Shown here: in pieces, positions 54,919 to 64,000 of the stretch
Layout: each line of letters starts with the position of its first letter
Numbering within the stretch: the stretch's first letter is position 1
Origin: Apirhabdus apintestini
GTDB lineage: Bacteria; Pseudomonadota; Gammaproteobacteria; Enterobacterales; Enterobacteriaceae
DNA length: 64,000 bases
Direction: 5' to 3'
NCBI GenBank assembly: GCA_033977085.1
Contig: CP138906.1
Coordinates: 3,534,001 to 3,598,000 of the forward strand
Notes under the pieces: generated by a model
Databases searched by the model: none
Told to the model about the DNA's origin: nothing
Seen by the model: only the letters and a program-made list of their open reading frames with translations
Position numbers and translations under genes: made by a program

Positions 54919-57125
54919 ATGAGTACCACGCATCCATTTTATGAACCCTGGCTACAGGCAATGCTTAATATCGCGCACCACTATCGGCTGGACTGCTCCG
55001 AAGAGCAGGTGCGCACCGTTATCAGCCACGAGACGCAGACGCCGCGTGAATTACTACTGGAAGATATGGCGCGTCAGCTGGGATTGGGGCTACATCGGGC
55101 CGCAGCCGATATTTCTCTGATAGATCCTGGCGCATGCCGCTGCTGGCGGATTTTGGCGATGGGCAAATCGCCGTGCTGACGCGGATGGATGCCGAAGGTA
55201 ATGTTGTATTGCAATTTAGCGGAGAAGGGGCGCTGGAAACGGTGCTGCCGCGCGCCGAGCTGGCCGGTCGCCTGAAGAATCTGCTGGTGCTGCGTCCACT
55301 GGAGTCCGTTCCGGACGCCCGGGTGGATGATTATGTCAAACCCTGGCAGAAAAACTGGTTCTGGAGCCTCGCGCTCAGGGACTGGCGCCGGTACGGCGAT
55401 ATTATGCTGGCAGCGATGGCGGCAAATATCCTGGCACTGGCGGGAATGCTATTTTCGATGCAGGTGTATGACCGCGTCGTGCCTTCTCAATCAGAACCCA
55501 CGCTGTGGGTACTGTTCGGCGGCGTGATGCTCGCCATTCTGTTTGAATTTATTATGCGCATGCTGCGGGTGCATATTTCTGATGTTATCGGGAAACGCGC
55601 GGATTTACGTATTTCCGATCGCGTATTCGCGCACGCCCTGCGGATTAAAAATCATGCGCGCCCGAAATCCACCGGATCGTTTATATCTCAAATTCGCGAG
55701 CTGGAATCGGTGCGGGATCTGATTACTTCCACCACGATTTCTGCGCTATCCGATCTGCCCTTCTTTCTGCTGTTTGTTTTTATTCTCTGGGCGATTGGCG
55801 GACCGCTAGTATTTGTGGTGCTGCTGGCGGTACCTTTACTACTGATACCGGGGCTTTTAATTCAGCGTCCGCTAGGGCGGCTTTCCAGCGAGGGGATGCG
55901 CGAGTCTGCCATCCGTAACGCAACGCTGGTTGAAGCCGTTCAGGGGATTGAAGATATTAAGCTGCTGCGTGCGGAGCAGCGCTTTCAAAACCAGTGGAAC
56001 AACACCAATGACGTCGCTGCTTCAGTCAGCATGGAAGCAGCGCTGGCTTACCAGCCTGCTAATGACGTGGACCCGGAAGTGCAATCCATCGTGTATGCGG
56101 TTGTGCTGCTGGTGGGCTGCTACCTGGTTATTTCTGGCGATATGACCACCGGCGCGCTGGTTGGTACTTCGATTCTGGCCTCGCGCACCATTGCACCGCT
56201 CTCGCAAATCTCCGGCGTGCTTTCACGCTGGCAATCGGCCAAAGTGGCGCGCAAAGGGCTGGACGATCTGATGCAGCGCCCGACTGACGAGCCGGAGCGC
56301 GGAAAGAGAGTGCATAAAGCGCAGCTCCGCGGCGCATATCAGCTTAACGATGTCGGCTTCTATTACGACGAAGAAGAAAAGATTAATAACCTGACCATTC
56401 CGAAACTGGTGATTCAGCCCGGGGAACGCATTGCCGTTCTGGGCCGCAACGGTTCCGGGAAAAGCACGCTATTACAACTGCTGGCCGGAATGCAGTCCCC
56501 GCAGCAGGGGCAAATTCTCCTGGACGATATCAATCTCAATCGCCTCGATCCCGCCGACCTGCGCGGAAATATGCAGCTTCTTAGCCAGCAGGCGCGCCTG
56601 TTTTTCGGCTCGATTCGCGACAATATTACGCTGGGGCGACCGCTGGCGAGCGACGAAGAAATTTTTCAGGCGCTGCATATAAGCGGCGCGCTGGAATTTG
56701 TGCAGCGTCAGAAAGCCGGGCTTGATTATCCCATTACGGAAGGTGGCGCCGGTCTTTCAGGCGGGCAGCGCCAGTCGCTGCTTTTAGCGCGGACGCTTAT
56801 TAACCGCCCGGCTATTTTGCTGCTAGATGAGCCAACGGCGTGGCTCGATGAGGTCAGTGAAGCGCAGTTTATTCAGCGGCTGGGCGCCTGGTCGACGCGC
56901 CAGAAAACGCTGGTCGTCGCCACGCATCGCTTGCCGATCCTCGAACTCGTCGATCGCATTATCGTGCTGGATAACGGGCGCATAGTCATGGATGGACCGC
57001 GGGAGGCTATTTTACGCGAACACGGTATAGGGAACCCCGCCCCTCCGGCCCGCGCCGAACCGCAAAGAACCGCCGTGCGCGCGGCCGTAAATAGTGCGCG
57101 GTCCGATAGGGAGGAAGCCGTATGA
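54919..57125 (+). CDS. Type I secretion ABC transporter, LapB/RtxB-like (one frameshift)
   Basis: A 735-residue inner-membrane ABC transporter after repair. The N-terminus (HYRLDCSEEQVRTVISHET, residues 17-35) is a C39-like domain without the usual catalytic Cys context, as in adhesin exporters. Membrane helices include IMLAAMAANILALAGMLF. The ATPase has GRNGSGKST, LSGGQRQSLLLA and ILLLDEPTAWLD. The break at about 55127 (GATCCTGGCGCATG, one C short) restores DPWRMPLLADFGDG. It lies 172 bases after the adhesin and should power its export. The stop overlaps the next gene (ATGA). Confidence 0.93.
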
Positions 57126-58296
57126 GTGACATAACGCGTTACAACAGCCGGTTACGTGAGCCTCATTTACCGCGCGCTTCGCTGGTGGTATGGGGGCTGA
57201 GTGCTATATTGCTGGCGTTTATCGGCTGGGCGAGTTTTTACCCTTGATGAAGTGACCACCGGCGGCGGCAAAGTTATCCCATCGGCGCATGAGCAGGTAA
57301 TTCAGTCGCTGGAAGGCGGGATAATCCACAAGCTGGATGTCCACGAAGGGGATATCGTGGAGCGTGGACAGGTGCTGGCGCGAGCTCGATCGCACTAAAA
57401 CAGAATCCAGCGTGCTGGAAAGCGCTTCTCGGCTCAAAGCGGCGCTAGCGACGGCGGTGCGGCTCAGCGCAGAGGTGAACAACGCCACGCCGGTATTTCC
57501 TCAGGAATTGAATGATTCTCCTGAACTGGTGCGCCAGGAGACGGCGCTTTGGCAATCGCGCCGCGAAAGCCTTGATAAAGGGCTTGCCGGGCTGCGTCAG
57601 GGCGCGGCGCTGGTGCAGCGAGAGCTTTCAATGACGGTGCCGCTGGTTAAAGAAGGTGCAGCCAGCAGCGTGGAAGTGCTGCGTTTACAGCGCCAGAAAA
57701 ACGAGCTTGAAAGCAAAATAACGGAAATGAAAAATCAGTATTATGTACGCGCGCGTGAAGAGCTGGCGAAAGCTAATGCCGAAATTGAAACCCAGCGTTC
57801 AGTCATGCGCGGAAGGGAAGATTCGCTGACGCGGCTCACTTTTACCGCACCGGTGCGCGGGATTGTAAAAGATATTGAAGTGACCACCGTGGGCGGCGTG
57901 ATCCCACCTAATGGAAAATTGATGAGCCTGGTGCCGCTGGATGACCAAATGTTGATTGAGGCGAAAATTTCCCCAAGAGACGTGGCGTTCGTACATCCCG
58001 GGCAAAGCGCAATGGTAAAAATTACGGCGTATGACTACTCGATTTATGGCGGGCTGCATGGAAAGGTAACGATGATTTCGCCTGATACCATCCAGGACGA
58101 GGTTAAGCGCGATATTTATTATTATCGCGTTTATATCCGCACAGAGAGCAACCACCTGACTAATAAGCAGCGCAAAGATTTTCCTATCTTCCCCGGCATG
58201 ATTGCGACGGTTGATATCAAAACCGGCAATAAAAGCGTACTGGACTATTTGCTGAAGCCGTTGAATAAAGCGCGAGAAGCTCTGCGTGAGCGATAG
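57122..58296 (+). CDS. Type I secretion membrane fusion protein, HlyD/LapC-like (two frameshifts)
   Basis: A periplasmic adaptor of about 390 residues with one N-terminal membrane helix (SLVVWGLSAILLAFIGWA), then the biotinyl-lipoyl start GGGKVIPSAHEQVIQSLEGG. A long coiled coil (ELNDSPELVRQETALWQSRR, RLQRQKNELESKITEMKNQY) and a beta-barrel end with DLKTGxxSVLDYLLKPL character follow. Breaks: the T run at 57235-57239 (one base too many or two too few), and CGCGAGCTCGATCG at 57380-57391 with one extra base. It bridges the ABC transporter to an outer-membrane TolC-like channel. No such channel gene is present here, so one encoded elsewhere is needed. Confidence 0.93.
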
Positions 58297-58303
58297 CTCC
58301 TTT

Positions 58304-58338
58304 GCCGCCGCGCGCCGGGGGCGCTGCGGCGGTTATTT
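58304..58338 (+). terminator. Terminator of the adhesin-secretion genes
   Basis: A GC-rich hairpin (CCGCCGCGCGCC pairing with GGCGCTGCGGCGG, one bulge) followed by TTATTTT, just after the membrane fusion gene and between convergent genes. Confidence 0.7.
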
Positions 58339-58345
58339 TGCTCTT

Positions 58346-59176
58346 TTAGATGTCGGATAAACCGAGATAGTTAAGAGGGTAGGCGAAGTAGAATCCCGCG
58401 TAGTTTTCTACCAGTTCAAAAAAGGAGGGAAATAAGGTCAGGCTACCGTCTTCATTTTCCGCTAAATATCCAGCCTGTTCGGCAGCCTGCAGAATACGGC
58501 GCGTATGTGTACGGGAAATAAAGAATATTTTTGCAAGCTGGCTCAATGGGCAGCTTACCGTTACCTGATTTTCCTGGCACTGTTCGCGGGCAAGCAGGTA
58601 GAGGTACAGCATTAACATGCGGCCTCCGTCTTTTTCAATAAAAAGACATGCATCCGGAAGAATCTTTTTATAAATAACGCCATTAAACAAGTAATCTGCT
58701 GCATTATGAAAGAAACTTTGGCGTAAACGTCTTTTATCCATCACATTTACGCTTATATTCTCTTTCGGGAATAACAGTCCTAGCGGTTCCAGAGTGCCCC
58801 TCAAATAATATTTGAGTTCTTCTACGCCTTTTTCCGTGGGGCCAAGAATCACCCTGCGGCGATCGTCGCCGTCGCGGCGCGTCTGCACACGCCCGGTGGT
58901 GCGCAGCAGCGTCAATATGGCGATAACCCGGTTAGGGCTGGCGATTCTGTAGCGTGCGCACAATTCTTTAATATCGCTAACGCAGGCTATACGCTGCCCA
59001 AAAATAAAACACAGCGTTGCCAGAAGAATATTAAAACGAGACTCCTGAAGCATGGTTTTATAAAAAAGTGGCTGCTTATGGTAAATATCCATATTTATTT
59101 TGTAATGTAACTGTATTGCCGTGAGAAAATCGGGATGTGACTTAATTTTCTCACAGCTTTTATAGAGCTCTTTCAA
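58346..59176 (-). CDS. Tandem winged-helix DNA-binding protein, possible local regulator
   Basis: A 276-residue protein not recognised by name. Residues about 55-125 look like a MarR-type winged helix: ISDIKELCARYRIASPNRVIAILTLL, then a basic wing RVQTRRDGDDRRRVILGPTEKG. Residues about 205-260 look like a second, Crp-type helix-turn-helix: CPLSQLAKIFFISRTHTRRILQAAEQAGYL followed by an acidic turn and SLTLFPSFFELVENYA. No membrane segment is seen. It is convergent with the secretion operon, with only 49 bases between stops. Position suggests control of the adhesin locus, but that is only inference. The AT-rich promoter side suggests acquisition with the locus. Confidence 0.6.
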   Translation of the reverse strand: MKELYKSCEKIKSHPDFLTAIQLHYKINMDIYHKQPLFYKTMLQESRFNILLATLCFIFGQRIACVSDIKELCARYRIASPNRVIAILTLLRTTGRVQTRRDGDDRRRVILGPTEKGVEELKYYLRGTLEPLGLLFPKENISVNVMDKRRLRQSFFHNAADYLFNGVIYKKILPDACLFIEKDGGRMLMLYLYLLAREQCQENQVTVSCPLSQLAKIFFISRTHTRRILQAAEQAGYLAENEDGSLTLFPSFFELVENYAGFYFAYPLNYLGLSDI

Positions 59177-59673
59177 CGTTTAAATATTCCCTGTTACATA
59201 ACTGGCGTGATGAGAACTCGCGGAGTTTCTCATCAGTCATGAGTATTAAATTCTGGTCTGGACTCTCTATTATTACATAATTATTTTGCTTCGGTGCACA
59301 TCAATCTCTCAATAATGCCATTATCTGATAAAACTGATTGCGATACGGAAATAATTACGCTGTTAAGTAGGTTTATTAGGATGGGGAATGTAAAGGCTGT
59401 TAATAATGAAAACGCATTTATTGCCGGAAATTAGCAATAAATTGCAAAGAAAATCGCTGAAATTGCAGGAGAAGTATTCTTTTACCCAGGGAATTAGGAT
59501 GAGTAAATGATATATTTCATAAGGAAATTTTAAGTATTTAAACGGCGCCCAATACCGGCCTAATAGGAAGTTTTTGTAATTTAAAATGTATTTTTACACT
59601 GTTGATAAATAGGTTTATTTATGCCCATGAAAATATGCAGAAGAGTTTGTATATCGATATAGCGCAGGGCATG
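59177..59673. other. AT-rich spacer
   Basis: About 500 bases of AT-rich DNA upstream of the tandem winged-helix gene and downstream of galP. No supported gene or RNA. It should hold that regulator's promoter. Confidence 0.35.
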
Positions 59674-59695
59674 AAAAAAGGGGCCATATGGCCCC
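59674..59695 (-). terminator. Terminator after galP
   Basis: GGGGCCATATGGCCCC (59680-59695) is a perfect 16-base palindrome. On the minus strand it is followed by TTTTTT (59674-59679). Confidence 0.88.
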
Positions 59696-59721
59696 GTAGC
59701 GTTATTTTGCAGTCCACAGGT

Positions 59722-61114
59722 TTAATCGTGTGCGCCAATCTCGCGCAGCGGGCGTCCTTTCATTAGATTACGCTCAATATGCTCCAGGAAACGTGCTTCG
59801 TTTCCGGCACCAGCGCCAGCGTCAGAATAATAAAGAATAGATTCAGGCCGGCGTAAACCCAGAAGGTATTCGCATTCCCGAGACTATTCAGCATCGTCAG
59901 GAAGGTCGCGCCGACAATCATGTTCGCAATCCAGTTGGTGGCGGTGGAACAGGTAATACCGAAATCACGGCCTTTGAGCGGCTGGATTTCGGAGCACAGA
60001 ACCCAGATAAGCGGCCCGGCGCTCATGGCGAAGCCAATAATAAACATCAGCAGCATTGCCACGGCAAAATATTGGGCCGTCGCCGAGGCGATACCGATGT
60101 GAATCATTGTGCCCAACGTACCCATACCCAACGCCATAACCAGGAAGCCGAGGATTAAAGTAGGCTTACGTCCCCAGCGATCGACCAGGCCTATAGCAAT
60201 GAACGTGGCTAACACGTTGGTCAAACCAACGATAACGGTGCCCCACATTTGCTCCGTTGTATTGCTATACCCGGCCATTTCAAAAATCTTTGGTGCGTAA
60301 TACATAATGACATTCATGCCGGTAAACTGCTGCATGACCTGCAATAAGATGCCGAGAAATACGGCGCGGCGGAAATTACGGTTTTCTTTAAAAAGCGCCC
60401 ATCCGCTTTGTTTAACCTGCAGGCTTTCTCGGATCTCATCCAATTCGCGTTTAGCTTCGGCGCTGGTATCGCGCAGGCGTATCAGCACGCGCTCGGCGTC
60501 GTGAAAACGGCGCTTTGCGGCAAACCAGCGCGGGCTGTCCGGTAGGAAAAAGACGCCAATAAGCAGCAACAGCGCCGGGATGGTAATGACGCCCAGCATC
60601 CAGCGCCAGGCACCGGTGTAGCTGAAAGCCGTATCAGAAAGATAGGCTCCCAGAATGCCGATAGTTATCATCAGTTGATACATCGAAATCATGCTGCCGC
60701 GGATACGCTCCGGTGCGATTTCTGACAGATAAAGCGGTGCGGTGTAAGAGGCGATACCTACGGCTAAACCTAATAAAATGCGCGAGATAATAAGCGCTTC
60801 GACATTAGGAGCGAAAGCCGAAGCCAAAGAACCGATTACGAATAAAATAGCGCCGGCCATCAGGCTATATTTTCGTCCTAAACGGAATGAAAGCCACCCA
60901 CTGCCGACGGCACCTACCGCCGCGCCGAACATCATCGAGCTGACTACCCATTCCTGCGCGCGCGCAGTAATTTGAAAGTCCTGCGAAATAAAAGGCAGCG
61001 CGCCTGCAATCACGCCAATATCCAGGCCAAACAGCAAACCTGCCAGGGCGGCAAGGAAACAGACAAAAAAGTCATTGCCCTATTGGAACGCCCCTGTTTA
61101 TGAGTACCAGGCAT
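59722..61114 (-). CDS. galP: Galactose:H+ symporter GalP (two frameshifts)
   Basis: A sugar-porter MFS protein importing galactose and glucose with protons. After repair it has exactly 464 residues, the E. coli length. The start MPGTHKQGRSNRAMTFFVCF is at 61114 with GGAGG upstream. Motifs are GLLFGLDIGVIAGALPFI, GRKYSLMAG, APLYLSEIAPERIRGSM, PDSPRW and VPETKHVSLEHIERNLMKGR. Breaks: a T6 run near 61065-61070 that should be T7, and TTTCCTGGAGC near 59790 one C short. Regulated by the CRP and Gal operator sites just upstream. Confidence 0.95.
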
Positions 61115-61178
61115 AACGCCCTCCGGTTGGTTATCATTATATTCGCGGTTAAGAATAGGTTAAGTTTGCGTAAAGTTG

Positions 61179-61194
61179 TGTGATTTATATCACA
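61179..61194 (-). promoter_or_regulatory. CRP-cAMP binding site of galP
   Basis: TGTGATTTATATCACA: perfect TGTGA-N6-TCACA palindrome 65 bases upstream of the galP start. Catabolite activation of galP is implied. Confidence 0.9.
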
Positions 61195-61197
61195 GCA

Positions 61198-61213
61198 GTG
61201 TAATCGATTACAT
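61198..61213 (-). promoter_or_regulatory. GalR/GalS operator of galP
   Basis: GTGTAATCGATTACAT is a near-perfect palindrome fitting the gal operator pattern GTGNAANCGNTTNCAC. It lies beside the CRP site, as in gal promoters. Confidence 0.8.
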
Positions 61214-61625
61214 CCGGAAATAACTGAAAATACTAATAATATTATTATATTTCAAATAGTTATCTGGAAACTGGCGCCTGATGGTGTTTCGGAACTCCCT
61301 GAGTGATAACATCGTGCTGCATGGGAGAAAAAATAATCAACAAACTTGCTTGCTGCGAAGGTATTGAAGGCATGTAACCGGTTTCAATTGTCAGGGTAAT
61401 CCCGTACCTAAGGCGTTGGGATAATGGTCAGGCGGATAATTTTCAGGTGCTCACAGCGCGCTGCGTGAAGTAGGCCGTAGCGCTATGAATGCCTGTGCAG
61501 AAGAGGTCTGAGGATATCAAGATGAGACGGAAAGCCGTTATTAAAATACCGGCTGGTTTGCTTTAAGATATATGGCCCTCGCTCGATTGGCGCTGAGCGC
61601 AAGCCATTTTCAACACCGCTAGCTG
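61214..61625. other. Spacer between galP and metK
   Basis: About 410 bases with no supported gene. The galP-proximal part is AT-rich and may hold upstream promoter elements. The rest shows only short fragmentary frames. Confidence 0.35.
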
Positions 61626-61656
61626 AAAACAAACGCCCTGGCGGGCGTTTTGTTTC
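61626..61656 (-). terminator. Terminator after metK
   Basis: AAACGCCC - TGGC - GGGCGTTT with flanking A and T runs. Read on the minus strand it ends in TTTGTTTT, about 35 bases past the metK stop. Confidence 0.85.
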
Positions 61657-61687
61657 AACGGGTGCTTAAACAGGGCGTTCTGGTTGC

Positions 61688-62840
61688 TTATTTCAACCCT
61701 GCGGCATCGCGGAGCAGCGCCGCTTTGTCGGTTTTTCCCACGGGAAGTTTTCACGGCCAAAGTGGCCGTAGCTGGCCGTTTCACGGTAAATTGGGTGTAG
61801 CAAGTCCAGCATTTCAATCAGGCCATACGGGCGCAAATCGAAAAATTCGCGCACCAGCAGCGTAAGCTGCTCGGTGGAGACTTTCTCGGTGCCGAAGGTT
61901 TCTACCATGATTGAGGTCGGTTCTGCGACGCCGATCGCGTAGGAAATCTGAATTTCACAGCGATCCGCAAGCCCGGCGGCCACGATATTTTTGCCACATA
62001 GCGCGCGGCATAAGCCGCGGAGCGGTCAACTTTCGAAGGATCTTTACCGGAGAACGCGCCGCCGCCGTGACGCGCCATGCCGCCGTATGTATCGACGATA
62101 ATTTTACGTCCGGTCAGGCCACAGTCGCCCATTGGGCCGCCAATCACAAAGCGGCCGGTTGGGTTGATGAAGAATTTGGTGGAAGCGGTCAGCCACTCTT
62201 GGGGCAGGGTTGGTTTGATGATTTCATCCATCACCGCGTCATGCAGATCCTTTTGCGAAATATCTTCCGCGTGCTGGGTTGAGAGTACGACTGCATCGAT
62301 GCCAGCGATTTTGCCATCGTCATACTGGAAAGTGACCTGGCTTTTCGCGTCCGGGCGCAGCCAAGGCAGCGAGCCGTTTTTACGAACTTCGGCCTGGCGC
62401 TGCACCAGGCGGTGCGCGTAGGTGATAGGCGCAGGCATTAGCACATCCGTTTCGTTGGTTGCATAACCGAACATCAAACCCTGATCGCCGGCGCCCTGCT
62501 CCAGAGGATCCTGACGATCGACGCCCTGGTTAATATCCGGAGACTGTTTCCCGATGGCGCTTAGTACGGCGCAAGAGTTGGCGTCAAACCCCATATCTGA
62601 GTGCACATAACCAATGTCACGCACCGTATTACGCGTGATTTCTTCGATATCGACCCATGCGCTGGTGGTTATTTCACCGCCGACCAGCACCATGCCGGTT
62701 TTTACATATGTTTCGCAGGCGACGCGCGCTTTCGGATCCTGGGCGAGAATAGCGTCCAGCACGGCATCGGAAATTTGGTCGGCGATTTTATCCGGATGTC
62801 CCTCAGAGACAGACTCAGATGTAAAAAGGTGTTTAGCCAT
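61688..62840 (-). CDS. metK: S-adenosylmethionine synthetase (two frameshifts)
   Basis: Makes SAM from methionine and ATP; essential. MAKHLFTSESVSEGHPDKIADQ starts at 62840. Hallmarks are the hexapeptide GAGDQG, GGGAFSGKDPSKVDRSAAY and CEIQISYAIGVAEPTS. Breaks: GGCAAAAATATCG near 61990 (A5, should be A6, restoring VAKNIVAAGLADR) and GGGAAAAACCGAC near 61737 (A5, should be A6, restoring WEKTDKAALLRDAAGLK). Repair gives exactly 384 residues. Two lesions in this gene cannot both be real in a living cell with one metK. Confidence 0.96.
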
Positions 62841-63561
62841 GTTTATTTCACTCAATATAAATCAGTTGCAGCGAACGGCGGCGCCGTTCCTGGAGACGTT
62901 CACCCGCGTAAAGCATAAGCGCTGGCGGGTTCGCCGTTAATCAGTATGGATGGATTAACATCTGGACGTCTATTTTAGGATAATCTCCTGGATCATTGCC
63001 AGCGATTTTTTAGGTTTGACACATTGTGTAAAACATACAACGACGTGCACAAAGCCGGAGATTTCTCTAAGGCGATTTTGTTTTGCTTTTTTGTTACCAG
63101 TGGGTATAAAACGGCGGCGCGGGTAGCAAACCTCCGCGCAGGGCATAACTCACAGACTCGGCTTTTCGCATGGCGCATGCGTGGAGGTGATACCACAGAT
63201 GAATCGCTTAATTCGCAATATCGTGCGCCTGCGCACGGCCGCAGAGAACTCGCCTGCTTTTTCCCTTTTGTACGCTGTCCCTTCTGGCCGGATAAACGCT
63301 ACCGGCGCTTCTCAGGACTCCCGAGCCGGTTTCTATCCAGAGTGCTGACCTAGGCTGCGCCTGCTGCAGGCGTTTTTCTGCCTTTTCTCAGCGTTGTTGT
63401 AACGCTAAATCATAACGAATAGAGCATGATTACACCGCTTAGCGTGCGCTGCTTCCGTCGTTCATCGCCGGAGAGAAGCGTAGTAAATGGGTTGTTATCG
63501 CAAATCTCCCCTGCGATAGTCATTAATCGCGTGATACATAACGGCAAAAATGAGGTTCGCA
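62841..63561. promoter_or_regulatory. Divergent metK/speA spacer
   Basis: About 720 bases between divergent metK and speA. It should hold both promoters and the MetJ control of metK, but I do not see clean tandem AGACGTCT boxes (only CTGGACGTCTATTT near 62961). One small open frame with a strong ribosome site is listed separately. Confidence 0.45.
63199..63348 (+). CDS. Candidate small protein, 49 residues
   Basis: ATG at 63199 opens MNRLIRNIVRLRTAAENSPA onward, Arg-rich at the start, ending PEC*. Upstream, GGAGGTGAT (63183-63191) is a nine-base match to the 16S anti-Shine-Dalgarno, though the GGAGG is 11 bases from the ATG. E. coli has short predicted genes in this interval, but I cannot match this one to them. 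It may be spurious. Confidence 0.3.
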   Translation: MNRLIRNIVRLRTAAENSPAFSLLYAVPSGRINATGASQDSRAGFYPEC

Positions 63562-64000
63562 ATGTCTGACGATAAATTATCGATTTCTGGTTCGTCAGCG
63601 GGCGAACAAAACGCACTCCGTTCAATGCAGGAGGTGGCAATGAACTCACAGGAAGCTAGCAAAATGCTGCGTACCTACAATATTGCCTGGTGGGGCAATA
63701 ATTATTACGACGTTAACGAGCTGGGACATATTACCGTTTGCCCCGATCCCGATGTGCCGGAGGCTAGCGTCGATCTCGCTAAACTGGTGAAAGCGCGCGA
63801 AGCTCAGGGCCAGCGTCTGCCAGCGCTATTTTGCTTCCTTCAGATATTGCAGCACCGCCTGCGTTCTATTAATGCGGCCTTTAAGCGCGCGCGCGAATCC
63901 TATGGCTATCACGGGGACTATTTTCTGGTTTACCCGATTAAAGTAAACCAGCACCGGCGCGTGATTGAGTCGCTAATTCAATCCGGCGAACCGCTGGGGC
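63562..64000 (+). CDS. speA: Biosynthetic arginine decarboxylase, N-terminal part (runs off the window)
   Basis: The first 146 codons of SpeA, which makes agmatine from arginine for polyamine synthesis. It begins MSDDKLSISGSSAGEQNALR, then MQEVAMNSQEASKMLRTYNI, AWWGNNYYDVNELGHITVCP, and ends YFLVYPIKVNQHRRVIES at the window edge, including the PLP-lysine region VYPIKVNQ. It is in frame throughout. One oddity: FCFLQILQ where E. coli has FCFPQILQ. It is divergent from metK, as in E. coli. Confidence 0.94.
   Translation, partial: MSDDKLSISGSSAGEQNALRSMQEVAMNSQEASKMLRTYNIAWWGNNYYDVNELGHITVCPDPDVPEASVDLAKLVKAREAQGQRLPALFCFLQILQHRLRSINAAFKRARESYGYHGDYFLVYPIKVNQHRRVIESLIQSGEPLG

Noticed and set aside
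61688..62840. metK as a pseudogene
   Set aside because: Two A-run repairs restore exactly 384 residues, and loss of SAM synthesis would be lethal.

Overview
The window looks like a chromosomal segment of an enterobacterium (family Enterobacteriaceae, close to the Escherichia/Salmonella/Citrobacter group). Nearly every housekeeping gene is recognisable from that group: ygjR-alx-uxaAC-exuTR-yqjA-mzrA-yqjCDEK, lptFG-pepA, holC-valS-yjgM-miaE-rraB-argI-pyrLBI-ridA, nrdDG, and galP-metK-speA. The three blocks are far apart in E. coli, so the order here is rearranged. I would not name a genus.

Layout: (1) 1-2503, minus strand: start of a fimbrial subunit gene, then four small double-glycine-leader peptides of the class II microcin type and the 3' end of their ABC exporter, cut by an IS21-family element. 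(2) 2504-4458: IS copy 1. (3) 4459-15038: ygjR remnant, alx behind its yybP-ykoY riboswitch, hexuronate catabolism (uxaCA, exuT, exuR), and the yqjA-mzrA-yqjCDEK envelope cluster. (4) 15331-35284: lptFG, pepA, a His-rich PadR regulator with palindromic operators, holC-valS, yjgM, miaE split by IS copy 2 (26367-28322), rraB, argI with ARG boxes, the pyrBI operon with its attenuator, ridA, and a secreted GH20 hexosaminidase. (5) 35416-39975: a flavodoxin-fold oxidoreductase with a divergent LysR gene, then anaerobic ribonucleotide reductase nrdDG. (6) 40326-42280: IS copy 3. (7) 42281-58296: a giant, 5'-truncated, Ig-repeat type I-secreted adhesin with its ABC transporter and membrane fusion protein, followed by a convergent tandem winged-helix protein. 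(8) 59722-64000: galP, metK and the start of speA.

The sequence carries many single-base frameshifts, including in essential genes (valS, metK, lptF, lptG). Repairing one base at each site restores the normal family length exactly or nearly so (ValS 951, MetK 384, LptG 360, GalP 464, UxaC 470 residues). I therefore read most frameshifts as uncorrected sequencing indels. They fall into two classes: short homopolymer runs (usually one base lost), and sites around AGCT/GAGCTC. Such genes are listed as CDS with coordinates spanning the repaired gene. Genuine lesions are the IS events: exporter, ygjR, miaE, adhesin 5' end, and a small membrane-protein fragment.

The most interesting parts are the microcin-like peptide cluster with its destroyed exporter, and the adhesin locus. 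The adhesin has a 1.8 kb higher-order repeat, an in-register domain deletion and a six-motif FG-GAP-type segment near the C-terminus, and its 5' end is missing.
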